Below, in pieces: positions 36,006 to 45,240 of a stretch of DNA of 64,000 nucleotides. How positions within the stretch are numbered: the stretch's first letter is position 1; every line of letters starts with the position of its first letter. Made by a program: the position numbers and the translations under genes. The notes under the pieces are model-generated. The model did no database searches. It was given only the letters and a program-made list of their open reading frames with translations, and was not told the origin of the DNA. The DNA comes from Methanocatella intestini (lineage in GTDB: Archaea; Methanobacteriota; Methanobacteria; Methanobacteriales; Methanobacteriaceae): assembly GCF_002252585.1 (NCBI RefSeq), contig NZ_NQLD01000008.1. The stretch is one strand, 5' to 3'.

Positions 36006-39000
36006 TTAATAATCATCTTCATCGTTTTCGTGTTTGTTTCTAGCATACCCGACGACAAATATTGCAATCAAACAGATTACTGCAATAATAAGTACAACAG
36101 GAGTACTTGATTGACCAGCTGCAGATTTAGATGCAGAACTTTTAGAAATTTCATGAGCAGTAGCTCCAGATTGACCTTTAGATGAATCTGATTGTGAAGA
36201 AGCATCTTTAGATTGAGGTGATGCAATTTTTGCATCAGCCGGATCAACAGAAGTATCTAATCCCGCCGCAGTTGCCCCACCAGCTTCACCACTGCCACTT
36301 TGATCATTATTAGTAGTTCCATTTACCAAGACTTGGTCATTATTATTATCATCAGTATCTGAAGTATCTCCATTTGAATCATCAGGATTAGAACTATCAG
36401 AGCTACTGTCATCTTTGTAAAGAGGATCAGTTAATGTAGCTTGAGCCAATATTTGAGAATACTTAGCTTTATCAGCAGAAGATAATGAACTAGACTGTAT
36501 AAGTTTCATGTTGAAATCCAAATTCTTACATGTGTGGTGACAACAAGCAACACCATACTGAATAGCCATTTGAATCATATTATCTGCTAATTTAGTCACC
36601 ATGTCTGGACTAGCATCCCATTTACCTTGATAATTTAAATACATCATCCATGCAGCCATAGATTGCCAAGCAGCTGCTTGAGCAACATTACCTACACCAC
36701 TTGCAAGACCCAAATAAGTATTAGCTATTTCATTACCTAATTGAGTGTTTAAATTCTTATTAGCTACAATCAAACCACCATATAAATTTTGCATTTGAGC
36801 AGCATAGGATAATGAACCTGCACGTGTACTGAATAATGCATTATAATATAATGGATTTAATATTTTACTACGAATTTCAAATTCAAGCTCTTCATCGTAA
36901 GTTCTACTAATATAGTCATTTTTATTCCTTATATCTACAAATGCAGTGTCAGGTTTAGCACCTAACTGTTTAGCTGCATTGTATAAACCACCAAACCAAT
37001 CATAGTAATCATCAGAATCGAAGAATCTCCAAGTACTATCAAAGTTTTGAGTAATCAAATCAACTTTACCAAGCAAGTATTCATAGTTTTTCCTTTCGTT
37101 GTTAATTACGATATTACCATGTTCATCAAGAGTCCAGGAATAAGATACTCTGCTAAGATAAATATCCGCTAAATCCGAATTAATTGTAGTGATATTCCAG
37201 TTTGCAGTATTTGGTATAAGAGAATTCATACCAGTACCTTCCAAAACAGCACCAGGAAGACCAAATAACCTATCAGTCATCGGATTTTCAGCATAATGCT
37301 TTTTCAGGAAGTTGTTTGAAACATCATCATCAGTGGAATTTAAAGCTAAACTAACAGCTGTTAACATTAATTTAATCCAATTAGTATTACTTGTAACCAT
37401 ACTTGCAAATACATCAACTCTAGGTCTGTTTACCACTGAACCATTACTTAATTTTACAGTTAAATTATTAATTGGAATTAACTCAACACCAGTAATGTCT
37501 CCAGATCTGGACCATGTCGGTTTACAGCCGAGGAAATACATAAATTCTGCAACACCAATACCTTCAGTCCTTAATATTTCAGTACCCCACAATATTAAAG
37601 CAGTAAGTTCAGGCCAGCTTCCATGTTCTTCATAATAATTTGCAAGAAGCAAATCTACAACATTTACTGCAGACTCATAAGCTGCTTTAGAAGGCATTTT
37701 TGAAGCATCAGAACTGTGACCAATATGTCCGGTAGGTATTGAATCACTATAAGCAGGATCTGCAAACAAACCTGCAGTAGTATAACTACCAGATAATGCT
37801 GCTAACAATGCATTCCATTCATTATTGTTTTGTATTTGAGAAATTACTTTTGAAGCAAATACTAATGATTCATATAAGCCAGAAGATTTGTTATAAACTT
37901 TAAACTCATCCATTTCAGCTAATTTATCAACACTAGCTGTACCATTTACAAGATTTTCAACAAATGACCTGAACCAGTTAATTACAACTAATTTTTGACC
38001 TTCATACTGACGGTCACCTTTAATATCATCATAGTAATCCTTATTTTTTAATTCTGGATAAATATGATGCAATATTTGAGTATATACATCAGTTCTTGAA
38101 GTTGTTATTGTAATAACTTCTTCAACAAGTTCAGTTCCATTTAAAACTTTACCAAGAGTATGTAAACCGAAAGTATTGAAATCTTCTGCCATACTATCCA
38201 AGTAATTATGTAATCCTTCAAGCCAATCATCAAATTTTTGACCATCAGCAGGTTTGTCAAAACCTAAAGTAGGAGCTAATTCTAAAATTAACTTTTTATA
38301 AGCCTCTGCATTAGCTGAAACATTATTTTTTACTTGTTCATTATAGTGGTCGATGTAATTGGATAATGTAGTATAATTACCATATAACTCTGAAATTACC
38401 ATTGCAGGAGTCATATGAGTGATCATCATAGAACCTATCCTATCTCTAGCTACCATAGCTTCCCCAGGGTTTGATACAATATATGGATATATAGTAGGAG
38501 TTAATGTTAACTCAAATGTCCAGTCACCTTCATGAACACCAATATTTCTACCAGGTAACCACTCTACAGTACCGTGAGTACCTAAATTAATAATTGCATC
38601 ACAACCAATAGTCTTATCTAACCATTTATAAAAGGTAACATATTGCTGATGAGGCGGCAATGTCAAATCGTGATAATTTTGAATCTCCTCCCAACCTCTA
38701 CTTGGTTGGAAAGTGATGAATACCTTACCAAACCACATTCCTGGAATTACAATATATGTCTTATTATATACCATTATTTCTCCAAGACCGGCACCCCAAC
38801 GGTCAACCATTTGCTTATACAATGTTTGATTCATATCTTTAGTCAAGTTATAAAACTCATCTAATGTAATCAACTGATGATGTTCCATTAACTGATTCCA
38901 ATATTTTTCAACATACTGATTTAACAAACCTTGAGCCCAGGTACCTTTGTTACCCATTTCAATTATTAAATCAGACAAATCATCAACAGACGGAATGTCG

Positions 39001-40832
39001 GACTTATCCATTCCAATATCATATCCCGCATCAGCTAAATGCTCAAGTATATCATGAGCACTTTGGAAAACATCTAAATAAGATGCACCAATTTCTGCTT
39101 TACCCGGCGGATAATTGTACAAAACAACTGACACAACTTTGGAAGAATTATCCATATCTTTTAAATCTGCCCATCCAGTAGTCATTTTGACCATTTTTTC
39201 TATACCGGACTGCACAACATGTACTTTACCCATATTATCTTTATATGATAAAATAACAGGACCAAAGACTCCTTCAAAGCTAGGAATAGAAACTGAAAAT
39301 GTCCACTCCATTTGAGCACCAAGCTCACTGTCAAAACTGGTTTGAGAAATATCCACCAAACCTTTAACAACAGTTAAATTAATTTTAACCAAATCATCTT
39401 CAGCAGATCCTTTACCATAATCTAGAGACCAGCTGTATAATGAAGCTATAGCTGATATACCAATTTGAGAAGTTTGAGTAAGAGTTAATAAAATTGAAGA
39501 CATTGATGGAGTAATACCTGTTTTAAATATATTAAAAGCAGATCTACCATTTGCTTCATAAGTTCTAATCAAAGCATCCACAACACTTCCACCACAGTAG
39601 TAAGAAGCAATAGCTATGAATTTGGTTTCAGGATTTTTCATATTCATATATTTGTTTTCAAATTGTCTGAACAATTCTGCAGGATTCAATTCAGTTTTCA
39701 TCCACTGCTCATATTCTCCAGTCATCCAATTTAAACTTCCCTTTTTATCATCATTATATCCAGGATGTGATAGAATCCACTGATTAATTTCACTGGCTTT
39801 TGGAACTACAGAAAACATTCCAAAATCCGGATGGTAAATACCGCATTCAGGACTTAATTGGGGAGCCCCACCTTCCTGAAGTGTAGGATTTGTGTATTTT
39901 TGAGGATTAATTAAATAATAAACATATTTCAAGTAATTTTCCATGTTTGATTTTAAAACATCAGAATTATTAATATCCTGAGCCTGGAAATAAGAACCTA
40001 TATATGTATTTTCAACAGTATTGTAAGAATTATCTGCTGCACTTGCTCCTACAAAATGAATACCTATATTCTTAATTATTTCATCATTATAAACACCAAA
40101 AGTATAAGCAACATTATATTTTGCATTAGCTGGTGAAGAGCTTAACAAATTCTTTAACACCTGAGAAGTAAAAAGACTATATGAACCTTCAGCAAACATA
40201 TCAACATGCACGAAGTTAGCATACTCTAATAACCATTCTCTAGTCTTGTCATAGTCAGTTGTACTTATATATGCAACCCTTTTAGATAAACTCATTAAAT
40301 AGTCTACTTTTTCTGAGTGTGATTCATAAGATACTAAAAGCATAATATCTGGAACAAACATGTAATTAACTAAAACAGAAGAATGACTTCCAAGATTTAC
40401 ATTTTCTGTGTGAGTCTCATAAGTAGAATAGCTAAGTTGAACTTTATAATTGCCGGCAGCTAAATTACCAATTGAATAAGCACCTCCAGCACCAGTTTTA
40501 CCAGCAAATACTAGATTATTTGATGAATCCAAAACTGTAATATTAACACCTGCCAAATCCACTCCGTCTTCAACCCAGGTTTTTGTAGTTGGATTATAAG
40601 AATCCTTAGTATGAATATCAATACTACTGTCTCCAGCATTAGCAGAAATTACATCAGTATAATAAATATTGCTAACTTCATCTACACTAACACCTATAAC
40701 ATCCCCTAGAACATCATTACTAACTATTGTTTCGTTGTTAGAAACATCCTGCGCAGATACTATGCCCATTGTCATAATAAACATTAATAATAGACAAAAA
40801 ATAATAAATGCACTTTTATTTAACCTTTTAAT
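36006..40832 (-). CDS. Extracytoplasmic CobN/BchH-type chelatase-like protein, membrane-anchored
   Basis: The body of this roughly 1608-residue protein matches the large subunit of cobalt/magnesium chelatases (CobN, BchH). It has FKVYNKSSG-like and LLANYYEEHGSWPEL stretches and, near residue 745, GTHGTVEWLPGRNIGVHEGD followed by YPYIVSNPGEAMVARDRIGS, the family's most conserved block. Unlike cytoplasmic CobN, it has a signal peptide ending GIVSAQ, a small Ig-like domain (VNITVLDSSNNLVFAGKTGA, near 95), and a C-terminal Ser/Thr/Asp-rich linker, membrane helix (VVLIIAVICLIAIFVVGY) and short ARNKHENDEDDY tail. The catalytic part is therefore outside the membrane. Frame evidence favours an ATT start at 40832 after AGGGGGTGA. 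The first ATG (40784) would delete most of the signal peptide. Substrate is unknown; a corrinoid- or tetrapyrrole-related surface role is inference. Confidence 0.8.
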   Translation of the reverse strand: MKRLNKSAFIIFCLLLMFIMTMGIVSAQDVSNNETIVSNDVLGDVIGVSVDEVSNIYYTDVISANAGDSSIDIHTKDSYNPTTKTWVEDGVDLAGVNITVLDSSNNLVFAGKTGAGGAYSIGNLAAGNYKVQLSYSTYETHTENVNLGSHSSVLVNYMFVPDIMLLVSYESHSEKVDYLMSLSKRVAYISTTDYDKTREWLLEYANFVHVDMFAEGSYSLFTSQVLKNLLSSSPANAKYNVAYTFGVYNDEIIKNIGIHFVGASAADNSYNTVENTYIGSYFQAQDINNSDVLKSNMENYLKYVYYLINPQKYTNPTLQEGGAPQLSPECGIYHPDFGMFSVVPKASEINQWILSHPGYNDDKKGSLNWMTGEYEQWMKTELNPAELFRQFENKYMNMKNPETKFIAIASYYCGGSVVDALIRTYEANGRSAFNIFKTGITPSMSSILLTLTQTSQIGISAIASLYSWSLDYGKGSAEDDLVKINLTVVKGLVDISQTSFDSELGAQMEWTFSVSIPSFEGVFGPVILSYKDNMGKVHVVQSGIEKMVKMTTGWADLKDMDNSSKVVSVVLYNYPPGKAEIGASYLDVFQSAHDILEHLADAGYDIGMDKSDIPSVDDLSDLIIEMGNKGTWAQGLLNQYVEKYWNQLMEHHQLITLDEFYNLTKDMNQTLYKQMVDRWGAGLGEIMVYNKTYIVIPGMWFGKVFITFQPSRGWEEIQNYHDLTLPPHQQYVTFYKWLDKTIGCDAIINLGTHGTVEWLPGRNIGVHEGDWTFELTLTPTIYPYIVSNPGEAMVARDRIGSMMITHMTPAMVISELYGNYTTLSNYIDHYNEQVKNNVSANAEAYKKLILELAPTLGFDKPADGQKFDDWLEGLHNYLDSMAEDFNTFGLHTLGKVLNGTELVEEVITITTSRTDVYTQILHHIYPELKNKDYYDDIKGDRQYEGQKLVVINWFRSFVENLVNGTASVDKLAEMDEFKVYNKSSGLYESLVFASKVISQIQNNNEWNALLAALSGSYTTAGLFADPAYSDSIPTGHIGHSSDASKMPSKAAYESAVNVVDLLLANYYEEHGSWPELTALILWGTEILRTEGIGVAEFMYFLGCKPTWSRSGDITGVELIPINNLTVKLSNGSVVNRPRVDVFASMVTSNTNWIKLMLTAVSLALNSTDDDVSNNFLKKHYAENPMTDRLFGLPGAVLEGTGMNSLIPNTANWNITTINSDLADIYLSRVSYSWTLDEHGNIVINNERKNYEYLLGKVDLITQNFDSTWRFFDSDDYYDWFGGLYNAAKQLGAKPDTAFVDIRNKNDYISRTYDEELEFEIRSKILNPLYYNALFSTRAGSLSYAAQMQNLYGGLIVANKNLNTQLGNEIANTYLGLASGVGNVAQAAAWQSMAAWMMYLNYQGKWDASPDMVTKLADNMIQMAIQYGVACCHHTCKNLDFNMKLIQSSSLSSADKAKYSQILAQATLTDPLYKDDSSSDSSNPDDSNGDTSDTDDNNNDQVLVNGTTNNDQSGSGEAGGATAAGLDTSVDPADAKIASPQSKDASSQSDSSKGQSGATAHEISKSSASKSAAGQSSTPVVLIIAVICLIAIFVVGYARNKHENDEDDY

Positions 40833-40897
40833 CTTTTCACCCCCTGTTCCAATTAATTATTTTAAAAGTATAGCAATATTATTATAAATTACTATAA

Positions 40898-40919
40898 TTG
40901 TAAATAATACTTTACAATA
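40898..40919. promoter_or_regulatory. 22-bp palindrome upstream of the CobN-like gene
   Basis: ATTGTAAA and TTTACAAT form perfect 8-bp arms with a 6-bp spacer, 66-87 bases before the proposed start. Read on the minus strand, it lies just upstream of a TTTATAATA TATA-like element. The position and symmetry suit a dimeric regulator, possibly a metal-responsive one. No regulator is identified. Confidence 0.4.
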
Positions 40920-41096
40920 TATAAAACTTGCTAAAATTTTGAATAACTAAAAAACAATAAAATGAAAATTAATTTATAAATTATCTTAAAGATTATTAAA
41001 AAATGTTAATAATTCATACATAAAATAAAAAAATAGCTAAAAAAAGATTAAATCAAATTTCATCCAAATAAAAAAAAACTAAAAATAAATATTAAT

Positions 41097-41379
41097 GGCA
41101 TGTTAAGAGTAACCCACCTTCTGTTTAACAGCATTCATCTTAGCGAACTACTTTTGCCTCTTACAGTAGTCATCAGCATTTTTTGTTCTTGCATCCTATG
41201 GAATGGCCGTTTCACCGATTCTTTCAATGTCCTCAATTAAATATCATAGTCAACCATTAAAAGACGTGTCGTTTCTGCTCCAGAGTCATACCTCTCAGTA
41301 TACGTTTTTCAACGCCATAGTCTGTAACGATGGGCGGAGTTTCCTTAGTTAAAAAACCAACAGCTGTCTTTAACTTGCC
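41097..41379 (-). ncRNA. rnpB: RNase P RNA
   Basis: Read on the minus strand, this 283-base stretch has the conserved elements of archaeal RNase P RNA in order: GGAAACTCCGCCC (41332-41344), GCAGAAACGACACG (41265-41278), GGTGAAACGGCC (41205-41216), and ACAGAAGGTGGGTTA (41110-41124). The ends pair as helix P1 (GGCAAGTTAA at the 5' end with TTAACATGCC at the 3' end), which I used to set the boundaries. The RNA is the catalytic part of the enzyme that trims tRNA 5' leaders. It begins 15 bases after the 3' end of the initiator tRNA gene on the same strand, so one transcript could carry both. Confidence 0.9.
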
Positions 41380-41394
41380 ATATTTATAAAAAGT

Positions 41395-41468
<74 letters not shown>

Positions 41469-41522
41469 ATATAATAAAAAGGTAGTAATTTAAAACTACA
41501 ATATATAGTCTATGAAATAAAC

Positions 41523-41530
41523 TATATAAA
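41523..41530 (-). promoter_or_regulatory. TATA box for the tRNA-iMet/RNase P RNA transcript
   Basis: On the minus strand TTTATATA lies about 55-62 bases before the tRNA 5' end, which predicts a short leader ahead of the tRNA. No comparable TATA box fits in the 15 bases between the tRNA and RNase P RNA, so this one probably serves both. Confidence 0.5.
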
Positions 41531-41561
41531 TGTTTCTATAAAAATAAGATGAAGATAATGA

Positions 41562-42089
41562 TTAATTATCTTCCAAACTTTCAATTCTTTTGTCAATTTC
41601 TTCTAATTTTTTCTCAGTCTCTTTTTGAAAAGCTTTAGAAGATTTTTTAAATTTTTTAAAGCTTTTTTCCAAATCATCAACAGATTGAGTTGTTTTATCA
41701 AATCTGTCTTCAAGGTCTTTTAAATCATTAGTAGTAGCTAAAGACCAACTTTGAATTAATTCTTCACTTTTTTCATCTAAAAAAGCATCAATTTTATTAG
41801 AAAATGCATCAGTATTTAATCCAGACATATCAATATCACTTAATTTAATTTTAATTCTTTTACTCATTGATTCTTCCTCTTTAGACTCTTCAACAGTGTC
41901 TTTTTCCCTAGATAAATCATCATAGTCAGAATCATTTTGTAATATTTCACCCATATGCGGATCTGCAGTAGTTGGAACATAAGTACGTAACTTCTGAACA
42001 GATGCTGGATTATTTTGCAGATAATAATAAACTAAAACTAAAATAGCTACTATTAAAATTACAATTGCAACAACATCAATAGGACTCAT
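41562..42089 (-). CDS. Membrane-anchored coiled-coil protein, 175 aa
   Basis: I do not recognise a family. One N-terminal membrane helix (VVAIVILIVAILVLVYYYL, residues about 6-24) is followed by an acidic linker (40-75), a segment beginning SKRIKIKLSDIDMSGL, and a long Lys/Glu coiled coil from about 115 to the end (DDLEKSFKKFKKSSKAFQKE). The topology is probably a short outside end with the coiled coil in the cytoplasm. AAGGTGATATT precedes the ATG. It starts 9 bases after the stop of a gene with the same plan, so the two form an operon and may form a complex. Confidence 0.7.
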   Translation of the reverse strand: MSPIDVVAIVILIVAILVLVYYYLQNNPASVQKLRTYVPTTADPHMGEILQNDSDYDDLSREKDTVEESKEEESMSKRIKIKLSDIDMSGLNTDAFSNKIDAFLDEKSEELIQSWSLATTNDLKDLEDRFDKTTQSVDDLEKSFKKFKKSSKAFQKETEKKLEEIDKRIESLEDN

Positions 42090-42098
42090 AATATCACC

Positions 42099-42500
42099 TT
42101 ATTGTTTTTTGAGTTTAGCTTCTTTAGCTTCGATTTCTTTAAGCATTTTTTCTAGTTTTTTCTGTTCTGTTTGTGCTTCCAGGCGAGCTAAACGTTCATT
42201 AATTTCACTGTGTAAGTAACCAACTTCACTTCTCACTTGTGTTGTTGATTGTCTTATAGCTGAAAGGCTGTCTTGTTGCTCTTGCGGTAATGGAATTGGA
42301 TTATCCATTAAACGTTTAGATTCAATATCTTTTTCAACCATTGACATCTTCTTAAGTTCTATCTCTTTTTCAAGAAGTACTATAGAAGCTTTAGATTTAG
42401 CAACACTTTTCCATTGAGCAGCAACAATAATCACAACAAAAGCTATTATAATTAAAATAATTAAAATAAAAAGTTGGTCAGGTATTGTTGGAATATCCAT
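42099..42500 (-). CDS. Membrane-anchored coiled-coil protein, 133 aa
   Basis: The layout parallels that of its neighbour: an N-terminal membrane helix (LFILIILIIIAFVVIIVAA, about 10-28), then a long helical region with heptads (KKMSMVEKDIESKRLMDN; later EINERLARLEAQTEQKKLEKM) to a Lys-rich end. No catalytic motif is visible. CGGAGGCAATT precedes the ATG. It is the first gene of a two-gene minus-strand operon and divergent from map. Possible roles include a membrane-tethered scaffold, but this is not supported beyond topology. Confidence 0.7.
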   Translation of the reverse strand: MDIPTIPDQLFILIILIIIAFVVIIVAAQWKSVAKSKASIVLLEKEIELKKMSMVEKDIESKRLMDNPIPLPQEQQDSLSAIRQSTTQVRSEVGYLHSEINERLARLEAQTEQKKLEKMLKEIEAKEAKLKKQ

Positions 42501-42591
42501 AATTGCCTCCGTATTAATTTAGTATATTAATAATTAATATAAAATAAAGTATATAAATATTATTATAATAATTAAAGAAAGGTTTGTTAAG

Positions 42592-43512
42592 ATGATTGAT
42601 TCTTATTTAAAAGCAGGTAAAATTCTTTCCAAAATAAGAAAAGAAGCCTCAAAAATGATTAAAGAAGGAACATTAGTACTTGATTTAGTTGAATTTGTAG
42701 AAAATGAAACTATTAAACAGGGAGCAGGTATTTCATTTCCATGTAATGTATCAATAAATGAAGTAGCTGCACATTATACATCTCCATCAAATGATGAAAC
42801 AATGATTTATGCCGGAGATTTAGTTAAATTAGATTTAGGTACTGAAATTGACGGATATATTGCAGATTCAGCTATTACAGTAATGGCACCGGGTAAAAAT
42901 TTAGATGAACGTTTTAGCCAGGATGAAATAAATTTAAGGCAGGACATTATTGAAGCATCTGCAGCAGGACTGGATGCAGCCATAAGTACTGTTAGAGCAG
43001 GAGTAAGTGTTGAAGAAATTGGTGCTGCTGTTGAAGAAGCTATAAACGAATATAAGTTAAATCCAATAGCTAATCTTACAGGACACAGTTTAGAACAATA
43101 CAACCTACATGCAGGAATTTCAGTTCCGAATATAGACAACCATGATGAAACAATCCTGGAAGAAGGTCAGGCAGTAGCTATTGAACCATTTGCAACTGAC
43201 GGAATAGGATTTGTAAATGATGCTCCAGGAACATACATTTATTCTTTCTTAGCTAACAAACCGTTTAGATTAAAACACACAAAAAATGTATTAACTCATA
43301 TTAAACACAATTATCAGTATTTACCATTTTCCGGAAGATGGTTAACAGAAGAATTTAAAGAAAACAGATTAAATGCATCTTTAAAACAATTATCTGAAGC
43401 AATGGCCATTTATCCATACCATCCACTTAAAGAAAAAACAGGCTGCCTTGTAAGTCAGAAAGAACACACAGTAATTGTTGAAAAAGAAGGCTGTACAGTT
43501 ACAACTTTATAA
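42592..43512 (+). CDS. map: Methionine aminopeptidase, type II
   Basis: Map removes the initiator Met from nascent proteins whose second residue is small. The pita-bread fold metal ligands are visible: DLGTEIDGYIADSA (Asp, Asp), GHSLEQYNLHAG (His) and VAIEPFATDG (Glu), with a final Glu near the C-terminus. The helical insert near residues 200-265, including RLKHTKNVLTHIK, marks the archaeal type II form. 306 residues is usual. AAAGG lies eight bases before the ATG. It is divergent from the small membrane proteins and convergent with frhB. Confidence 0.95.
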   Translation: MIDSYLKAGKILSKIRKEASKMIKEGTLVLDLVEFVENETIKQGAGISFPCNVSINEVAAHYTSPSNDETMIYAGDLVKLDLGTEIDGYIADSAITVMAPGKNLDERFSQDEINLRQDIIEASAAGLDAAISTVRAGVSVEEIGAAVEEAINEYKLNPIANLTGHSLEQYNLHAGISVPNIDNHDETILEEGQAVAIEPFATDGIGFVNDAPGTYIYSFLANKPFRLKHTKNVLTHIKHNYQYLPFSGRWLTEEFKENRLNASLKQLSEAMAIYPYHPLKEKTGCLVSQKEHTVIVEKEGCTVTTL

Positions 43513-43539
43513 AAAAAAAATAAAAAATAAAAAGAAGAT

Positions 43540-44397
43540 TTAGTAATAAGTAGGAGTCATAACTCCCATTTTTGCTCTTCTTTCTATTTCTTTTTTACCT
43601 TTGTCTTTTTTACCTTTAGCTAATTTTTCAAGTAAACCAAGACCAGGTTTTACATCATCCATAGGTTTTGTTTCAATTAAACCAGCATCTACTGCAGCTG
43701 AAAAAACATCTACACCTGCACCAGTTCTGGTTAATACAGTAGACCATCCATCTGGAGCACCAACAGATCCTGTTGAAATATCTGCAAATTCACAAACATA
43801 ATCATTACAGACATTACATCCTGCTTGTTCATATCCATGAGTGGATTTAATTGGAATACCTTGAGGTTCATCACTACCTTCGGTGTATATCCAGAATTTT
43901 CCTTTTCCAATATCCATTTTTGTTACTTTATCCAAATCAACATCCATTAAACCTTTAGTAAAAGTATCTAATGAAGCCATTGGGAAGTTTTCCATACAAA
44001 AGATACCAATTAATAAGTTAATTTTATCAGCAATAAATCTTGTGGAAAATGGATATGCTTGCATTTTTCTAATACCCTGCATTTGACAAGGAGTAACAAC
44101 AGTTCCAATTGATTCAATACCATATTGACGTGCTGCTTCTTTTATTCCCCATACATTAGGAGACATTGAATATTTAGTTCCGGCAGCTGCAAGAACTTCA
44201 TCAGCAGTGGTAGCTATTTCTGGAACAGGAACCCAGTCATCACCTGGGTCTCCAGCTACAACAGCACCTTCAATAATATTATTTTCTAATGCATAAATAA
44301 GTAATGCGGAAGCAATACCACCGTCTTGAGCTACTTCCTGAATTCTTTTATCAGTGGATCTAGCTGCTACAGCTTCTTTATAAGTACCTAATACCAT
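43540..44397 (-). CDS. frhB: Coenzyme F420-reducing hydrogenase, beta subunit
   Basis: FrhB carries FAD and a [4Fe-4S] cluster and passes electrons from the hydrogenase to F420. The chain starts MVLGTYKEAVAARSTD and has the conserved DGGIASALLIYAL near 27, AGTKYSMSPNVWG near 76 and VVTPCQMQGIRKM near 102, then a Cys set (IGIFCMEN; GCNVCNDYVCEFADIS) typical of the FrhB/FpoF family. 285 residues is usual. The frame opens with TTG at 44403, but the ATG at 44397 follows AGGAGGAGTTGATT at the right distance. It is last in frhADGB. Confidence 0.95.
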   Translation of the reverse strand: MVLGTYKEAVAARSTDKRIQEVAQDGGIASALLIYALENNIIEGAVVAGDPGDDWVPVPEIATTADEVLAAAGTKYSMSPNVWGIKEAARQYGIESIGTVVTPCQMQGIRKMQAYPFSTRFIADKINLLIGIFCMENFPMASLDTFTKGLMDVDLDKVTKMDIGKGKFWIYTEGSDEPQGIPIKSTHGYEQAGCNVCNDYVCEFADISTGSVGAPDGWSTVLTRTGAGVDVFSAAVDAGLIETKPMDDVKPGLGLLEKLAKGKKDKGKKEIERRAKMGVMTPTYY

Positions 44398-44409
44398 AAT
44401 CAACTCCTC

Positions 44410-45240
44410 CTAAAGTCCTGTATCCTTTTTAATTTGTGTTAAAGGTAACCATGATCTTGGACACATTGTGTAACAAGAACCACATTTAATACATCTGTCA
44501 GTATTAATAGTCGGTCTGCCTTCAACCATATCTATAGCTCTAGTTTGACATGCAAGAGCACAACTTCCACAGCCGCTACATAATCCTTGACGGATAATGT
44601 TGTTTAATACATCACAACCGCATGCAGTAGCACAAGTTGCTAAATCAAGTGCTGGTTGTAAGTATTCCATATCACCATTACATAATGCAACAACAGTTTT
44701 TGCAATCATTTCAGGAGATACTGGACAACCTGGAAGTGCTACATCTACTTTTACTAATGAACTAACTGGTAAGAAAGATTCATGTTTAGGTTGAGCTTGT
44801 TGTCCTCCACGAGCATAAGTTGTAAAACAACCATTAAGAGCACAAGAACCAAATGCACAAATCAGATCAGATTTTTCTCTAGCTTCTAAAAGCTCATGTA
44901 CACTGTGTTCATCTTGCAAACATACAGAACCTTCAATTAAACATAAGTCCATTTCTGGCATTTCCCATAAGTCAACTAAAGTTTGACCATAAACAATATC
45001 TACCATATCTGTAAGTACAACATCTAAAATGTCATAGTTTTCAGTTAAGGACATACCGTCTCCAGTACAACCACTTAAGTGAATGTAACCTATACGTGGT
45101 TTGTTGGTTGCTGTTTCTTTTTTGGTTTCTGCTACAGGAGCTGCTGTTTCTTCAACTTCAGGAGCAGATTCTATTTTTTGTTTGGTTTCTGCTTTAGGTT
45201 TTTCAGAACCACCAAAAGCTTTTCTAATTTTATCAAACAT
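44410..45240 (-). CDS. frhG: Coenzyme F420-reducing hydrogenase, gamma (small) subunit
   Basis: FrhG is the iron-sulfur small subunit that relays electrons from the FrhA nickel site. After an N-terminal 45-residue Ala/Glu/Lys-rich extension, the body begins PRIGYIHLSGCTGDGMSLTE (proximal cluster Cys) and continues with EGSVCLQDEH, CAFGSCALNGC and LPGCPVSPE. The C-terminus has two ferredoxin motifs (CSGCGSCALACQTRAI and CIKCGSCYTMCPRSW) for further [4Fe-4S] clusters. Its ATG overlaps the frhD stop codon (TAATG), which indicates coupled translation. Confidence 0.95.
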   Translation of the reverse strand: MFDKIRKAFGGSEKPKAETKQKIESAPEVEETAAPVAETKKETATNKPRIGYIHLSGCTGDGMSLTENYDILDVVLTDMVDIVYGQTLVDLWEMPEMDLCLIEGSVCLQDEHSVHELLEAREKSDLICAFGSCALNGCFTTYARGGQQAQPKHESFLPVSSLVKVDVALPGCPVSPEMIAKTVVALCNGDMEYLQPALDLATCATACGCDVLNNIIRQGLCSGCGSCALACQTRAIDMVEGRPTINTDRCIKCGSCYTMCPRSWLPLTQIKKDTGL

